Origin: Spirogloea muscicola
Taxonomy: Eukaryota > Streptophyta > Zygnematophyceae > Spirogloeales > Spirogloeaceae
Length of the DNA stretch: 46,851 nucleotides
Direction: 5' to 3'
NCBI GenBank assembly: GCA_009602725.1
Contig: WELB01000059.1
Coordinates: forward strand, 671,071 to 717,921
The notes below the pieces were generated by a model. That model did no database searches, was not told where the DNA came from, and saw only the letters and a program-made list of their open reading frames with translations. The number at the start of each line of letters is the position of its first letter. Position 1 is the first letter of the stretch. A program made the position numbers and the translations under genes. This document shows positions 25,601 through 37,199 of the stretch, in pieces.

Positions 25601-27061
25601 AAAGTACATCAAAAAGCACATTATGTTGCTGATGTCGAGATACTTGGTCTGTTGTAACCACGTCGGCTACGTCATGCAGCGGAACGACATGGTCGAGTAC
25701 TTCGGAGAGCAGCTGCAAGGCTTCACATTCACAGAAAACGGCTGGGTCCAGTCTTATGGCTCTCGCTGCGTCAAGCCGCCAATCATCTACGGGGACGTGT
25801 GTCGCCCCCAGCCAATGACAGTCGCTTGGATGGAGTACGCCAACAAGATTGCGGCCAAATCCACGAAGCCCATGAAGGGGATGCTGACTGGCCCAGTGAC
25901 CATCCTGAACTGGTCATTTGTTCGTGATGACCAGCCTCGGTAAGTGACAGGTCCATCAAACCATTCTCTACTCTCTCCTCACCGTACGAGTTATCTCTGC
26001 TGAGCTCATTAGAGTCATTTCACGCGCGATGCCAGGGAGTCGACTTGCCTGCAGGTTGCCCTGGCTATAAGGGACGAGGTGTTGGACCTTGAAGCTGCCG
26101 GCATCCAGGTGTGAGCATCACTTGCTCTGAGCTTGCAGACCTTCTTTACGTGCTGGATGAACAGCAGCTGAACAATCACTCCACGGACGTCAGAATGTAC
26201 GTGTTCGTGCACATCATATTGAAGATCTGGTACTTCTGCAGCTCTTATGAAGCTGTCTTGGGTATTCCACAGATCATCCAGATCGACGAAGCTGCACTAC
26301 GGGAGGGTCTGCCCCTGCGCCATGCAGAGCAGGCCAACTATCTGGAGTGGGCTGTCAAGTCCTTCCGCATCACAACATCAGGTGTTGGAGATGCAACCCA
26401 GGTTCGTTTTACCATGTCACTTCTCTTGCATTGTTACAAAGTTGCTGGAAGACTGTGTGTATAGCGTACCACAAGCAGATGTGATTAGAGTTGTGAATTG
26501 AGGCTGACAGTGTGCTTGCTGTAGATACACACCCACATGTGCTACTCCAACTTCAACGACATCATGGGTGCCATCAAGGACATGGACGCCGACGTGATCA
26601 CCATCGAGAACTCGCGGTCCGACGAGAAGCTCCTGGAAGCCTTCTCCTCAGGCGGTGCAACTTATGCTGCTGGCATTGGTCCTGGTGTATATGACATCCA
26701 TTCCCCACGAGTGCCACCCACTGAGGAGATGGTTGAGCGCCTACGCAAGGTGAACTGCTGATCTGTAAAAAAATGTCAGCCGCAACTTTCAAGAAGTACA
26801 GTATACCAAACTACAATTACATCAATTACAACCATTGCAGATATAAATGCACGTGTCAATTCTTTGTTATTGTGCACTTGTTGTAAGGGCCAATCTGATT
26901 CCGCACTGTCCGTGCTGTATGGCCAGATTATCAGCGTCCTGGACCTGGGCGTTGTGTGGGTCAACCCCGACTGTGGATTGAAGACACGCAAGTACGAGCA
27001 GGTGCTTCCGGCGCTGCAGAACATGGTGGCAGCTGCCAAGCTCCTGCGCGCTGAGCTGTGA
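22600..27061 (+). CDS. metE: Cobalamin-independent methionine synthase (13 exons)
   Basis: Transfers a methyl group from methyl-tetrahydrofolate (triglutamate) to homocysteine. Exons: 22600-22797, 23010-23246, 23460-23587, 23705-23902, 24079-24281, 24522-24685, 24907-25154, 25377-25482, 25680-25939, 26036-26108, 26273-26401, 26525-26749, 26927-27061. They sum to 2304 bases and 767 residues, the usual plant length. It opens [17 protein letters not shown]. The N-terminal barrel runs to about 380 and the C-terminal barrel begins near [17 protein letters not shown]. Zinc ligands by alignment to E. coli MetE: His652 and Cys654 (THMCY), Glu676 (VITIEN), Cys739 (NPDCGLKTR); all present. [15 protein letters not shown] and [16 protein letters not shown] are intact. 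In the first barrel the common STSCSLLHTAVDL reads [13 protein letters not shown]. With no transit peptide visible, it is probably cytosolic. Confidence 0.97.
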
Positions 27062-27569
27062 GTCCGGAGCAAAGCCGAGTTGTGTTGCAAGAAGGTGCAA
27101 TTCTGAAGACGAGATGGGACATAATGATGGACTCCACAGCTGGCAGCACTACAAGGAGCTGGCCCGCATTCTCATAACACCAGCCGCTACTACATCTCAT
27201 CATGCTAATATAATAGCTTTGATGCTCCAATCAGATTTCTCTCTTGTGTGAAGTATTTCAGCTTGATGTACCTTCCTCAGCCTTTGTGGCTCCATGAACA
27301 TTTGTTCCGGCAGTAGAGACTGGCACTGCGTGGCCCACCATTCTTTCATAGGTTGGGCCTGACTAGGTGGATGCAGGCTAGGAATGTGGTATCATCTTGT
27401 AGGTGATAGCGGTCATGACATACTCCGCACTGCTTGAGAGTAGGGTTATAGGACTTAGCATCTCCGGCAGGCTCCTACTTCAGGTAGTAGCAGTGAGCTA
27501 GTTTGCCCCACAGCCATACTTACTCTAGTCATCTAGACATCCATAACCCTACCTGGTTACTAGAGCTGA

Positions 27570-27890
27570 CTAAATACGTGCAGGGGAATTTTGCAGCTAC
27601 CTAGGCATCCTCACTGTTGCTGCTGGAGCTTTGACCGCGTACATACTCAAGAAGGTAAGCCATTTCCAGGTCGTGTACACCAAGAGGTTCCAACATGACA
27701 CCACCAGCATTGCAAGGTGAGACTTATCCCAGCACTGAGCTCTTTGGGTGTTCAAAGCTACAATTCGCTTCTTTCAGTGTATAACTAGTCAATATGCATC
27801 TGCATCGAACACATTTGCGTGCATGCAGTGTTATGAGGATCAATCTACTACAGAGGGTGGGCTGGCACTAAGCTTGCTCAGTGTGACCAG
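27570..27890 (+). CDS. Possible exons of a small membrane protein
   Basis: Three segments with good splice sites: one ending at about 27655 (GTAAGC donor) reads EFCSYLGILTVAAGALTAYI followed by LKK, a plausible single transmembrane helix; one at about 27670-27717 reads VVYTKRFQHDTTSIA with a GTGAGA donor; one after GCATGCAG near 27828. No start exon is identified and I do not recognise the family. It could be the end of a small organelle or ER membrane protein, or chance. Confidence 0.25.
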
Positions 27891-27899
27891 GCTGAGCAT

Positions 27900-29026
27900 A
27901 GCTCACCTTGAAAGCAGACAACTCAGCAATGTTTAGAAGGTGCTGTGAAGCTTGCCTATAGAGGAGCTTCTTAGAAATTTGTAACAATGTCATTCAATCA
28001 TTTAAATGGAGCTCAGGCATGACCCTACATGTGTTTTCCGGGTGAAAGGTAGTCTTCAACTGCGCAGCCACTCCTAAGACATTTGATCGCAAGATTGCTC
28101 TGAACACTACACTCAGTGACATCTTGGCTCCTGGCACATCTATGCATAAACTCACAGCTGCAAGGAAGCCGCTTGCAGATGAATGATACAGTGATTTGTC
28201 AATGCACAATCAAGCATGACGAACTATCTCTTAGAATGTAAGAATCAAGTTCTCAGCAGACATTAGACTTGTTCATTAGTAGTGGTATATATGTGAAAAA
28301 CGAGAGACGCACAGCTGATTGCACCACTAGGGCATCCTTCTGCTCAAGATGCTGAACTCGAAAATCTGAAAGCCACAGAAGAATCTCCTGAACCCCCCTG
28401 TAAGTCTTTTGAACCATAATATTTTAATGACCAGTTCAGGCATCTATTGGAACATTATGTGCAACACTCACATGTAAATGCACAGTGGTCACTAGGTGCG
28501 AAAAACTGGACACTGATTTTACCTAGCCTGTGCCAGGTGGGTACAGTTGGAAAGTTTCAAGAGTTGGCCAGAAAACATAAGGCAACCATGAACATGTTCG
28601 GACTTTAGAACACGTCTGCGTACTTGGTGACTGAGGTGAAGATTGATTGGTAAGCAGAATCAGGACGGGACACCAAACTCATATCTTACACCAGGAAAGG
28701 TACATAGTGGCAGAGGGTCGTGAATGAGGCATCAGATCGCTGTGCAATTGAAAGAGTCCTGTTGGGCGCAAGGGAGGAAGAAGGGAAGGGCAAGCCCATC
28801 ATAGGCTCGCTCGCAAGGGCCGGTAAGCCTAAGAGCTGAGGGTCTGCATAGGGAAGACATTGAAACAAGTGGTTGGTGTCAGAAGCCAAATGACAGATCT
28901 TACAGCAGTGGGTGTTGCAAACATTTGCGAGCACTTTGCTGGCAGGTATCCGTAGGATATTTGTGCTTGAGGAGGAGAATAGCGTACGATCAATTGAGGA
29001 TATTGATTGCATTGCAGGAGCTTGGT
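27900..29026. other. Intergenic region downstream of the Lhca gene
   Basis: No gene seen on either strand. It should include the 3' UTR of the minus-strand Lhca gene. A possible last short Lhca exon after an ATGCAG acceptor near 28838-28855 (minus strand) is discussed under that gene. Confidence 0.4.
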
Positions 29027-30666
29027 TTAACTTACGGAGAAAATGTTGACGTGGCCGGGGTCGGAGAGGTGATCGAAGAGGTTGTCAAAGGGACGCGCGC
29101 CGGTGTACACAGCCTGGAACCAGGCGCCCATGACGGCGAGCATGGCGAGCCGGCCGTTGGCAATCTCCTTGGCCCGGAACTGCTTCACCTTCTCCGCGCT
29201 ACCTGCAATGCACCATCCAGGCCCGCAACTCCGCCGCAATGTCAGCAGCGTCTACTGCAGCTAATTGAATGTGATTAGACGGGACGTAAGAGCTGCACCA
29301 GCAGTGCACGCGAAAGACCAGCGGCAGGTCGCAAAGGTCGCACCTGAGCCATAGCCGAGCGGGTCGAACCAGAAGCCACCGGGGTAGCCGACATCTGTGC
29401 CCGTCACCTTGTACTGGGAGAAGATGGGGTCCTGGCTGCACGCCCCAACACCGAAGCTCCGGGATGGGCACAATAGGAGGAAGGAGAGACTCACAGCACT
29501 ACAATATGGAGTCACAGCAGCTAGTCACAGGAGCAAGAAAGTACAGTGAGCTGTACATGAGCGCCAGACTGTAGCAGAAGAGTAAGGGGGGAGTACCTGA
29601 CGGAGCCCGGGGAGACGATGTCAGCCCAGCGGCGGCCCTCGGCCCAGCCCATGAAGAGGAGCTCGACGGCGAAGAGCGTGAGCTGGTCGGCGAAGTAGTC
29701 GGCGTCGCCGGCCGAGTACCACGACGGCGTGTTCAGGATGCCGATCTTGGTCAGGAGCTCCGGGATGAAGATGCCGGCGGCGCCGAGCATCGCCCAGCGG
29801 CAGTGCACGAGCTCTGCCTGGACGAACCACTTGAGCAGATCTGGGTCCGAACCTGTCCCCACGAGATCACCGACAGTGGTCAGAATGGTCGGCATGTTGC
29901 TGGCATGTAACGTCTACATTGTCTGCGCTGGCATAGCCAGGCTGCAAGCTGACAGCTGATTCCAATGGCCACAAAGTAGAGTAAGCACAGTCAAACCTGC
30001 CCTTCTGTCGGTTGCTAGGGTACGACACCTACATTTCATGCTACACTATGCTATTCTTAGGAAAGTTGGGAAGAGAAAGCAGGAGAGGATGGAAGCGGGG
30101 AGGAAAGGGGCAGTGAAAAAAGGAGCAAAGAATAGCAACAAAGTGAGGAGAGAAGGGAGAGACACAGGAGCTAGAAAGGGGAGCGGAGTGGATAGTAGCT
30201 GCCTCTGAGAGAGGAACAATTTGAGGGAGATAGGTAGAGAGGGAGATGGAGAGAGTGAGAGGGGGAGAGGAGAGGGGGAGAAGGAGGACGAGATGGGAAG
30301 AGGGAGAAGCAAAGCCCATCTGGACTCACCGAGGCCGAGGGGGTCGAAGCCATAGTCGCCGGCGAGGCTGCAAGACAAACCCACATTGGCCCATATCAAT
30401 AACAGCATTCAGCCACTGCCTGTATTTATCAGTGCAGACTGGTCGCCGCAGAGCAATTCATGAGAAGAAGCACAAGCGGGCTGGCCTGGTAACCGTGTGC
30501 CAGCTGGCCAGGTCTACTTGCAGCTGAGTAATACGGAGGATAGTGGATTCTTACGTGCCATCGAGGTGCTCGGGCGGGGTGCTGCCCGGGAACCAGACGG
30601 GGCGCGGGGAGGCGGCGGCGGCCACGACCACCCCGGCGCGGCGGGGCGCGGCGGCGGCGGCGGCGG
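29027..30666 (-). CDS. Photosystem I light-harvesting chlorophyll a/b protein (Lhca), 5' end in gap
   Basis: A thylakoid antenna protein of photosystem I. Exons in transcript order: 30555-30666 (start lost in the gap), 30330-30367, 29597-29852, 29344-29435, 29027-29202; 224 residues are visible. Signatures: [16 protein letters not shown] at the mature N-terminus, [13 protein letters not shown], helix 1 [20 protein letters not shown], helix 2 [38 protein letters not shown], helix 3 [20 protein letters not shown], then [12 protein letters not shown]. The spacing and the [13 protein letters not shown] and EGRRWADI strings fit the Lhca2/Lhca4 group. The helix-1 chlorophyll ligand is His (VHCRWAM), not the Asn of red-shifted forms. 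The end is ambiguous: the frame stops at 29027-29029, but TTCTCC-GTAAGT at 29036 is also a good donor to a further tiny exon. Confidence 0.93.
30060..30320 (-). other. Pyrimidine-rich stretch (sense strand) in an Lhca intron
   Basis: Purine-rich on the + strand, hence C/T-rich on the transcribed sense strand, within the intron 29853-30329. The bias has the same sense orientation as in the malic enzyme introns. Confidence 0.7.
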
Positions 30667-31079
30667 NNNNNNNNNNNNNNNNNNNNNNNNNNNNNNNNNN
30701 NNNNNNNNNNNNNNNNNNNNNNNNNNNNNNNNNNNNNNNNNNNNNNNNNNNNNNNNNNNNNNNNNNNNNNNNNNNNNNNNNNNNNNNNNNNNNNNNNNNN
30801 NNNNNNNNNNNNNNNNNNNNNNNNNNNNNNNNNNNNNNNNNNNNNNNNNNNNNNNNNNNNNNNNNNNNNNNNNNNNNNNNNNNNNNNNNNNNNNNNNNNN
30901 NNNNNNNNNNNNNNNNNNNNNNNNNNNNNNNNNNNNNNNNNNNNNNNNNNNNNNNNNNNNNNNNNNNNNNNNNNNNNNNNNNNNNNNNNNNNNNNNNNNN
31001 NNNNNNNNNNNNNNNNNNNNNNNNNNNNNNNNNNNNNNNNNNNNNNNNNNNNNNNNNNNNNNNNNNNNNNNNNNNNNNN
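30667..31079. other. Assembly gap (413 N)
   Basis: N run between the GGC-rich N-terminal coding part of the Lhca gene and a G-rich stretch. It hides the Lhca start codon, most of its transit peptide and probably a GCC tract. Confidence 0.99.
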
Positions 31080-32030
31080 GGGGGGAGGAGGGGGGGAGGG
31101 CCCGGCGGGGGGAGGGGCGTGGTAACGTTAAGAGCATCGGGCGGGGAGGGAGGAGGTCCCCCCCGGCGCGCCGCCCCGATCCGGGCCGTCCGACGTGGCG
31201 GAACGAGCGGCCGCCATTGGCCGGCGCCCGATCACGGCGGCGCGCCGCGACTGGCCGCCCTATCCGTCGTCCTCTGCGGGACACGAGCGACTCGCCCGCG
31301 GGGGCCGCCCCCACTCGGGCGCAGGGCCCGCAGAGGAGCGCGTCTCGCCGCTGACGCGTCAGATAGCCTCACTCTCTCAAGACCGCGCTGACGCTTCTAA
31401 CCTGGCCCGGTGCTAACGGAGCTAACGGCGCTAACGGCCGGACCAGGCGGCCGTTTGCTTGATGAGCCATCTAACTGACAGTGGTTACTGGTATTGATAC
31501 CTGTGGACTTTGAGCTAGCTAGTACATTGTTCATCAAGCTCGGCTATGAGATGCCGCCAACTGCGCCTCGCTCAACTTCGCCATCCTGGCGAAAGCACGG
31601 CAGCCGCTTGGCATGGGACACTCTGCGGCTACCGGGTCATGCCATGTGACAACTCTTGCTCGTGGGTTGACAGATCAACGAGCACATAGCTATCTGAATG
31701 CATGATGAACTCAGACTGCTCGCCGCAAAGCACCGAGCATGCAAGCGATTATAACGTCCATCTGACGCCTGGCTACTTGGACCCGAAACCACCTCGAGCT
31801 GCAGTCTCAGTTGCCTGCTCCTGAAGCAGTCGTCCTCAACCAAAAGCCAATGCTTAATATGCACATCTCGGGCCAGGAGTTTGCTTGCGTGTGTACCTTA
31901 CAAGCAGGGCGAAAATGGAGCGAGGGCGAAAATGGAGCGAGGTTGCGACGGAATATCTATGCTAACAATAATGTACCCTTCTAATAAATGAATAAGCCTC
32001 AGCACCTCACTGGCTTGGCTTAAGTGCCCA
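31080..32030. other. Presumed Lhca upstream region, then intergenic
   Basis: 31080-31450 is GC-rich and includes GCTAACGGAGCTAACGGCGC triple repeats near 31410. The rest is A/T-richer with no gene. A 15-bp tandem duplication (GCGAAAATGGAGCGA) lies at 31910-31940. Confidence 0.5.
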
Positions 32031-34513
32031 TCAACCTAGGCCAACTCCAGCAACCTGCTTGGCAGCATCAGGCTTGATCCGCCGTGGCCGAACTATGCGG
32101 TCAATCAGACCATAGTCCAACGCCTCCTGGGCGCTGAATCGCTTGATGCGACTTATGTCCTTGGTCACCTGCAGACGGGAGCGCAGCTTGATAAATGCAT
32201 TAGGGAGACACAGCGTTACTGCCAACATGCAAGGTTCTCCAAGTGTAAGTAATCTCATATACTTAGATCTGTGTACTTGTATTTACTATCTTATATAATG
32301 ACCAAAATGGATCGAGGCTGGCCCCAGCAAGTGCACCTTCTCCACGGGTTGGCCAGTCTTCTTGGCCAGCTCCTTGCACACGTAATTGCGCACTCGGATC
32401 AGCTCCTTGGCCTCGTTCTGGATGTCCTCAGCCTGGCGCCCACCTCAAACGCCCGATTAAGGACCAGGGCCTCTGCAACTGATGCTCTTGTGACTGATAC
32501 CCAACCAAGAAGATCGCAGAAAGCAACCCAACTCTCTGCCAGTAAGACCTAGTCTCATTGTACTGAATCACTTAGTAAAGGATAATACAATCGTGACTGT
32601 CTATGTCAGCAAAGTTCCTCCGGTCAGGCAGTGCACGTAACACCAGAGCATTGTTAGTGCAGCTGGGGGGACTGGTACCTGGCCTCGTGCAGCCCCAGCC
32701 GGCGACTGCAATGCTATTCGCACGAGCGGCATGGCTACCCGCAGGCCCTGTAGGACAGCTTGACAGGCTTTCTTGGGATCGACAAAGAAGCATAGATAGA
32801 GTCAACATGCAGATCCACACATGAAACTGTCACACCGACAATTGGTGTGGAGATTTCTGGCACTAAACCACTGGTCTACAATCATCAGATTCCAAAGGTT
32901 CTGTCATTGAGCGCATGTATCATTCAGTACCTTAGTGCCAGCAGCCAGGAGGAAGCCGGCGTTGTTGTAGGCATATCCTAGCGCTAGGGTGCCAACAGGG
33001 CTCTTGATGCTCTCAATGGTGTCGTACAGGGCTAGTGTTGGCGTTATCTACACAGACACTCAAAAGTTGGACAGAATGTTAGTATCTTTTGTCAATACTA
33101 CTACATGGATTGACAATCTACTGTCTTGTAATGTTGATCAACTTTGTGACCTTAAGATAATGTGACCTTCTAAGCTTCAATGACAGGGCAATGTGTGCAG
33201 TTGAGTACCTCGCCACCGGGGCTGTTGATGTACAATGTGATGGGCTTCGTGGACTCGATGCTGTCAAGGTACAGCATTGTAGCAAGCACCTGATTAGAGA
33301 ACTCCTCGTCCATGTACTGCCCGATGAAGATGATGCGCTCCCGGTACTAGACACGTACAAAAACAGTGAACGCAGCTTGCAGTGTCAGCACTGGAGCATT
33401 GGGGTTTGTGTTCTATAGAGGCCAGCAAGGCTTGCAGCATGGCCTGCATACCCTGCTGAAACTTCTAGCAAGTATCTGAACCAGTCCGTAGGTGACCTTG
33501 ACACAGGCTGAGCAAATGCCTTTGAAGTGATGTGTGCAGATATTACTTTGTATGTCTTTGACTTGCCTGCCTCAGTGTGAACCCAATTTCGACCTCAGAT
33601 CAGCAACAGCTCTACGGGTTTTTCATCTGAAATTGGGTTTAGGCATCTACTAAATAAGTTCAAACTTTAGGTGTTCAGGTTCGAGGCTTTGTCTTTATGA
33701 TTTCTGGAACTTGCCAGCACGTTCCAGATGTCAACCCACTGCCACCCTCCTTCGCCAGGTGTCCGGTAGGGCACTTTGGGCGTGCCGATAGGCATCATTG
33801 TCACCACGCCCTTCCGCTGGCCCTTACTCCTCCTGGAAAAAGCACACCCTATATGTCCCAGTCAGAAGAATGTATGGTACTCGGGATCCTTTTTGGATCT
33901 GACTGCCAGCAAGCACTTCACACTCTAAGCTGTTTCCTTGATAAGCCAACTTGGTTTTCCATTACAACAATCGTTGTCAGCCTTCACACGACTTCACAAG
34001 CATGAAGCCTCCACTGTAGCCTGAATCAGGGACAAAGGAAACTGCAGCTCTAATACTACAGATCTGCTGCTGCTGCTGCTAACAGCAAGTGCTCGCTGAC
34101 ATGATACATGCAATGACGATGCAGCAGCAATATGCAGTTTCAACTGCATGTTTGCAGCTGACTACTGCGATAATTGAGTGGGTGGTAACGTAGGTGATGA
34201 GATGGAGGCACCCCTGCGTGCTATATCTGCTCTTTTCAGCCGGTAGAGCATGTCACAGTGCTGACCTGCCTGCCGTCGTGGTCATGTGCACATGCTCAAA
34301 GAGAGCAGAGCTGCCGTCCCACTGCCGACATGATCGGAGACCTGTAAATATGCGGCAAGATTTCAAGTATAAGTGTAACACAAGCTTGAACAGATTCAGG
34401 CCGTCTCTAGAGCTTCGCTCAAGGAGGAGGAGGCCTATACTTCGCGCGCCAAGACAGAGCCTGCACGGTTGCCTGAGAAGTCTGAGAGTGCTGTGAGCCT
34501 TAACCCGCAACAC
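32031..34513 (-). CDS. clpR2: Plastid Clp protease subunit ClpR2 (7 exons)
   Basis: A non-catalytic ring subunit of the plastid Clp protease core. Exons in transcript order: 34266-34513, 33715-33832, 33209-33346, 32931-33047, 32679-32747, 32337-32432, 32031-32168; total 924 bases, 307 residues. After a basic leader ([15 protein letters not shown]) come [116 protein letters not shown] and VGLG. The closest family is plant ClpR2, which has the same [12 protein letters not shown] block. The catalytic Ser (GQAASMG in ClpP) and His (MIHQP) are absent, as expected for ClpR. The intron 33347-33714 starts with GCAAGT. The first exon is inferred from phase match and an open frame and is the weakest part; it may contain a small intron. 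Confidence 0.9.
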
Positions 34514-34659
34514 TCTCAGACGAGAATGGTGGATTTGGGACGAGGGTGACGGTCACTTGGGTACAAGGAAAGCGTCAATGTGTTCGCAACAAAGGAAATA
34601 GCCAATTGAAGTGTGCAAACAGCTGAGCCTAAACGACTGTGCCTTGGGCCAATATATGA

Positions 34660-34740
34660 GGGAGGTAGGCTAAGGCGCTGGGGTCCAGGGTTTAAGGCTC
34701 TGTAGGACAGAGGTTCAATTCCTGGTCGAGGAGCATAGTC
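34660..34740 (+). other. tRNA-like remnant (A- and B-box-like)
   Basis: GTAGGCTAAGGCGCTGG (34664-34680) resembles the A box and anticodon-stem start of type II tRNAs (Leu/Ser). GGTTCAATTCC (34712-34722) is a full match to the B-box consensus GGTTCRANYCC. The anticodon stem-loop is collapsed (CTGG, GGT, CCAG), so it is not a functional tRNA. It is likely a tRNA-derived pseudogene or SINE head. Confidence 0.4.
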
Positions 34741-35700
34741 TGCTACAGCCGCGAGCCGTGGTGGGATGAACGGCTGGGCAGCCGCCAGGCTGAGCTGCCA
34801 CAGGCGCGGCATAAACCCTGGGGCTTGGTGCGGCGTGGATGTTGACGGCTCGTCTCGGCAAGGCCAAGTGGTGTTTGACCAAACGGAGCCCGTTTGACTA
34901 ACGGAGCCAAAGTTGAATAACGGAGTGCCAACGGGGGAGGCGGAGAGTGGTCACCCAAGGAGGCGCGGCGGCCGAGGCCGGCTGCGACCGGCAGGTCGCC
35001 AGGCCGGGGCCGCTGCCCGGCGCTGCTACCCCTGCGGCAAAAACGCGTGGCCCTAAAAGGCATCAGCACAGTGCCGCCGCCGCCGGTGCCGCCGTCGGCG
35101 CCGGCGCCGCCGCCGCCGCCGGCGCCGTCGCCGTAGCCGCCGCCGAGGGTTCTATGTCCAGACTCCCACTCCACAGCCACTGCCGCCGCTACCTCTCACA
35201 GCAATTGCAGACGACGACGGCATGGCCGGCGAGCCAGAGCTGAATCCCGTCGAGGTTCACAGAGGCTGCTGAGGCGGTGTGGCGGCCATCAGGGCCCGCT
35301 CACCGCCACGGCGCTCCGGCGAGCGATGCGGCCGCCATCGCCGCAGCTAACGGCGCCGCTGACGGCGCAGCTCCCCACGAGCGCCTCGGAGGCGGCCGTT
35401 AACGCAGATTACGGCGCGGTTTGAGGGAGCCGCCGCCAGGGGGGCCGCCACGAGGCACGGCGGGGCGGGCGCCGGACGTGGCGGCGGCAGACGCGGCGTG
35501 GGGGGCGGGCGAAGGTCTGGCTGGTGGCCTGCGGCCGCGGACGATGCTGCGGGTCGTCGGGCTGGTGCTGGGATCTTGTTCAGCTTCAGATTGTTTCGAA
35601 GCTATCGAGGTCACCAAGAATGTTATCGTGGATGAAGTTCAACCTGAAGAGTTGTGGGCCAAACCGAGTTGCTTGCTGCAGGGCACAATAGATCGACTAA
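34741..35700. other. GC-rich region with a GCC tract, no gene resolved
   Basis: Contains a GCC/GCG tract (35070-35145) and several TAACGG-type repeats shared with 31400-31440. A + strand frame ending at 35729 carries DCFEAIEVTKNVIVDEVQPE, which looks coding but matches nothing I recognise. It may be repeat-derived. Confidence 0.4.
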
Positions 35701-35832
35701 GCTCGTCCAAAGAAGAAACAGCCCCTTAAGGAAGGTAAGCTCATCCCGAAGGGTAGCTCTAGAGGTTGTCGAGTGCCGTCCGGTATTCGGGCATCAGTTA
35801 GTGACCTCTATGTGCTGACTCGTGGTTACTGA
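35701..35832 (+). pseudogene. LINE-like C-terminal fragment
   Basis: An open frame of 43 residues after a stop: basic ARPKKKQPLKEGKLIPKG, then SGIRASVSDLYVLTRGY-stop. The last part matches the 9.5-kb copy, and family B sequence follows in the same relative position. Confidence 0.6.
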
Positions 35833-35845
35833 GCGGGTCAGCTTA

Positions 35846-35905
35846 GCAGCAGGGTGACATACATTTGTCAATGTGCTTACCTTTGTACTTGGCCACACAT
35901 GGCCC
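35846..35905 (+). repeat. Repeat family B, diverged copy
   Basis: Shares TGTGCTTACCTTTGTACTTGGCCA with the 9.5-kb copy and follows the LINE-like stop codon by about 14 bases. Confidence 0.7.
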
Positions 35906-35935
35906 TCCATCTCTTAATACACTCTCCTACCTCCG

Positions 35936-37190
35936 AAGGGGTCGAGGGCTGTGAAAAGCCAGCCCGGAAAGAATGGACAAGGTCCGCAGTGGCAGAGTAG
36001 CGCTGGAAAAAGCAAATGAGGAAGTACCTCGAAGGATGGTCACTGTACATTCTCCACTTGACAGACGCAAGTTATCAAAGACTAGCCGCCAAAAAGCATT
36101 CCCCTTGACGAAAGCCAGAGGCTGCTAAAGCACGGCCAGCACTTGATAAATTTCTAGCAGACCACCCGCAATCCACCTTAATGATTACTTTGGGCTGGCT
36201 TCCCACATTCACTGCCTTATATTTCGAAGAGCTGGTTCCTGTATCCATTTGGTCCGGTCTCAGGGGGTCAGTGGGAACAAAGTTCTTTGGGCTGGCCTTT
36301 GCGCATGGCCTTTCGAAGCCCTCGCTCCCCCTTCGAGGAGCTGCTTCTATCACAGCCATCCCCCTTGTGGGAAGAATTCTGTTGCTTCTCTCTGTCGACC
36401 AGTTTCTGTGTCAGGCCAGAGTCGAGCTTGCTGGCGCTACTGGCACCTGCCAAGGCAAGAATTGGGCAAGCAGGTCTGCAGGCTCTGCGGGAGCCTTGAG
36501 AGCCGCTGCTGGCGGACAGGGACTTTCTTCAGGAACGTTGCAGAACAAACTGGTGTTGCTGCAGCAGCAGTACTTGGCTGCTGCGGGTGTGGCTGCAAAG
36601 ACCAATGCACAAGTCACATAGGCCAACACGAAAGTCAGTGGCACAGCATTCTGTAGGAACGAAGCTAGTGTTCAACCTTTTGTTGCTTCAGTCAAATTCG
36701 GCGAAGGACTTTGTGGTCAACGTGATGTCTTTTTCAAACCAAGAATGTGCCATCGTCCACTCTAGACACACACCTTAGCTCTATGTAAGGCTCAAAGTAG
36801 TAGCTCAGGTGTCTAGCAGAACGCAGTGCATCGCAGGTCCCCAGTTGCTGGGAAGCTGATCATCCTGACTGGGCAGATGAAGGCTTTTGGCTTGTGTGGG
36901 GTATTGTGTAATTTCTATGCTTTAGATTCCGAAGTGACACAGACAAAAGCTTAGGAAGTAGGGGCAAAGAGCTTACGAGATCGTATAGAAGAAAGGCCCT
37001 CACCTGCAGGCTGGCGCTTTGCTGACATATGTATGAGGTTCCTGGCTAAGCAGATAAGTACACGGGACCGTTGTGACACCACCGGCATGTATGACCACCG
37101 GAGCCAGCCATGGTTTTCATAACAGTGGGTTTCACCTTGGACATTCCTTTGGGCTGGCCTCTCACAACCATTATGGCCTTACTGTATATT
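35936..37190. repeat. Cluster of family C fragments
   Basis: Family C pieces lie at 35936-35982 (inverted: GAAAAGCCAGCCC), 36189-36205, 36288-36370 (direct: TTGGGCTGGCCTTTGCGC, then CACAGCCATCCCC) and 37146-37175 (TGGGCTGGCCTCTCACA). A LINE-like scrap (GRALAASGFRQGE) lies on the minus strand near 36090-36150. No host gene is seen. Confidence 0.65.
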
Positions 37191-37199
37191 GGACGAGCA

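Noticed and set aside
34660-34740. A functional tRNA gene
   Set aside because: The anticodon loop is reduced to three bases and the acceptor stem cannot be formed; kept only as a remnant.
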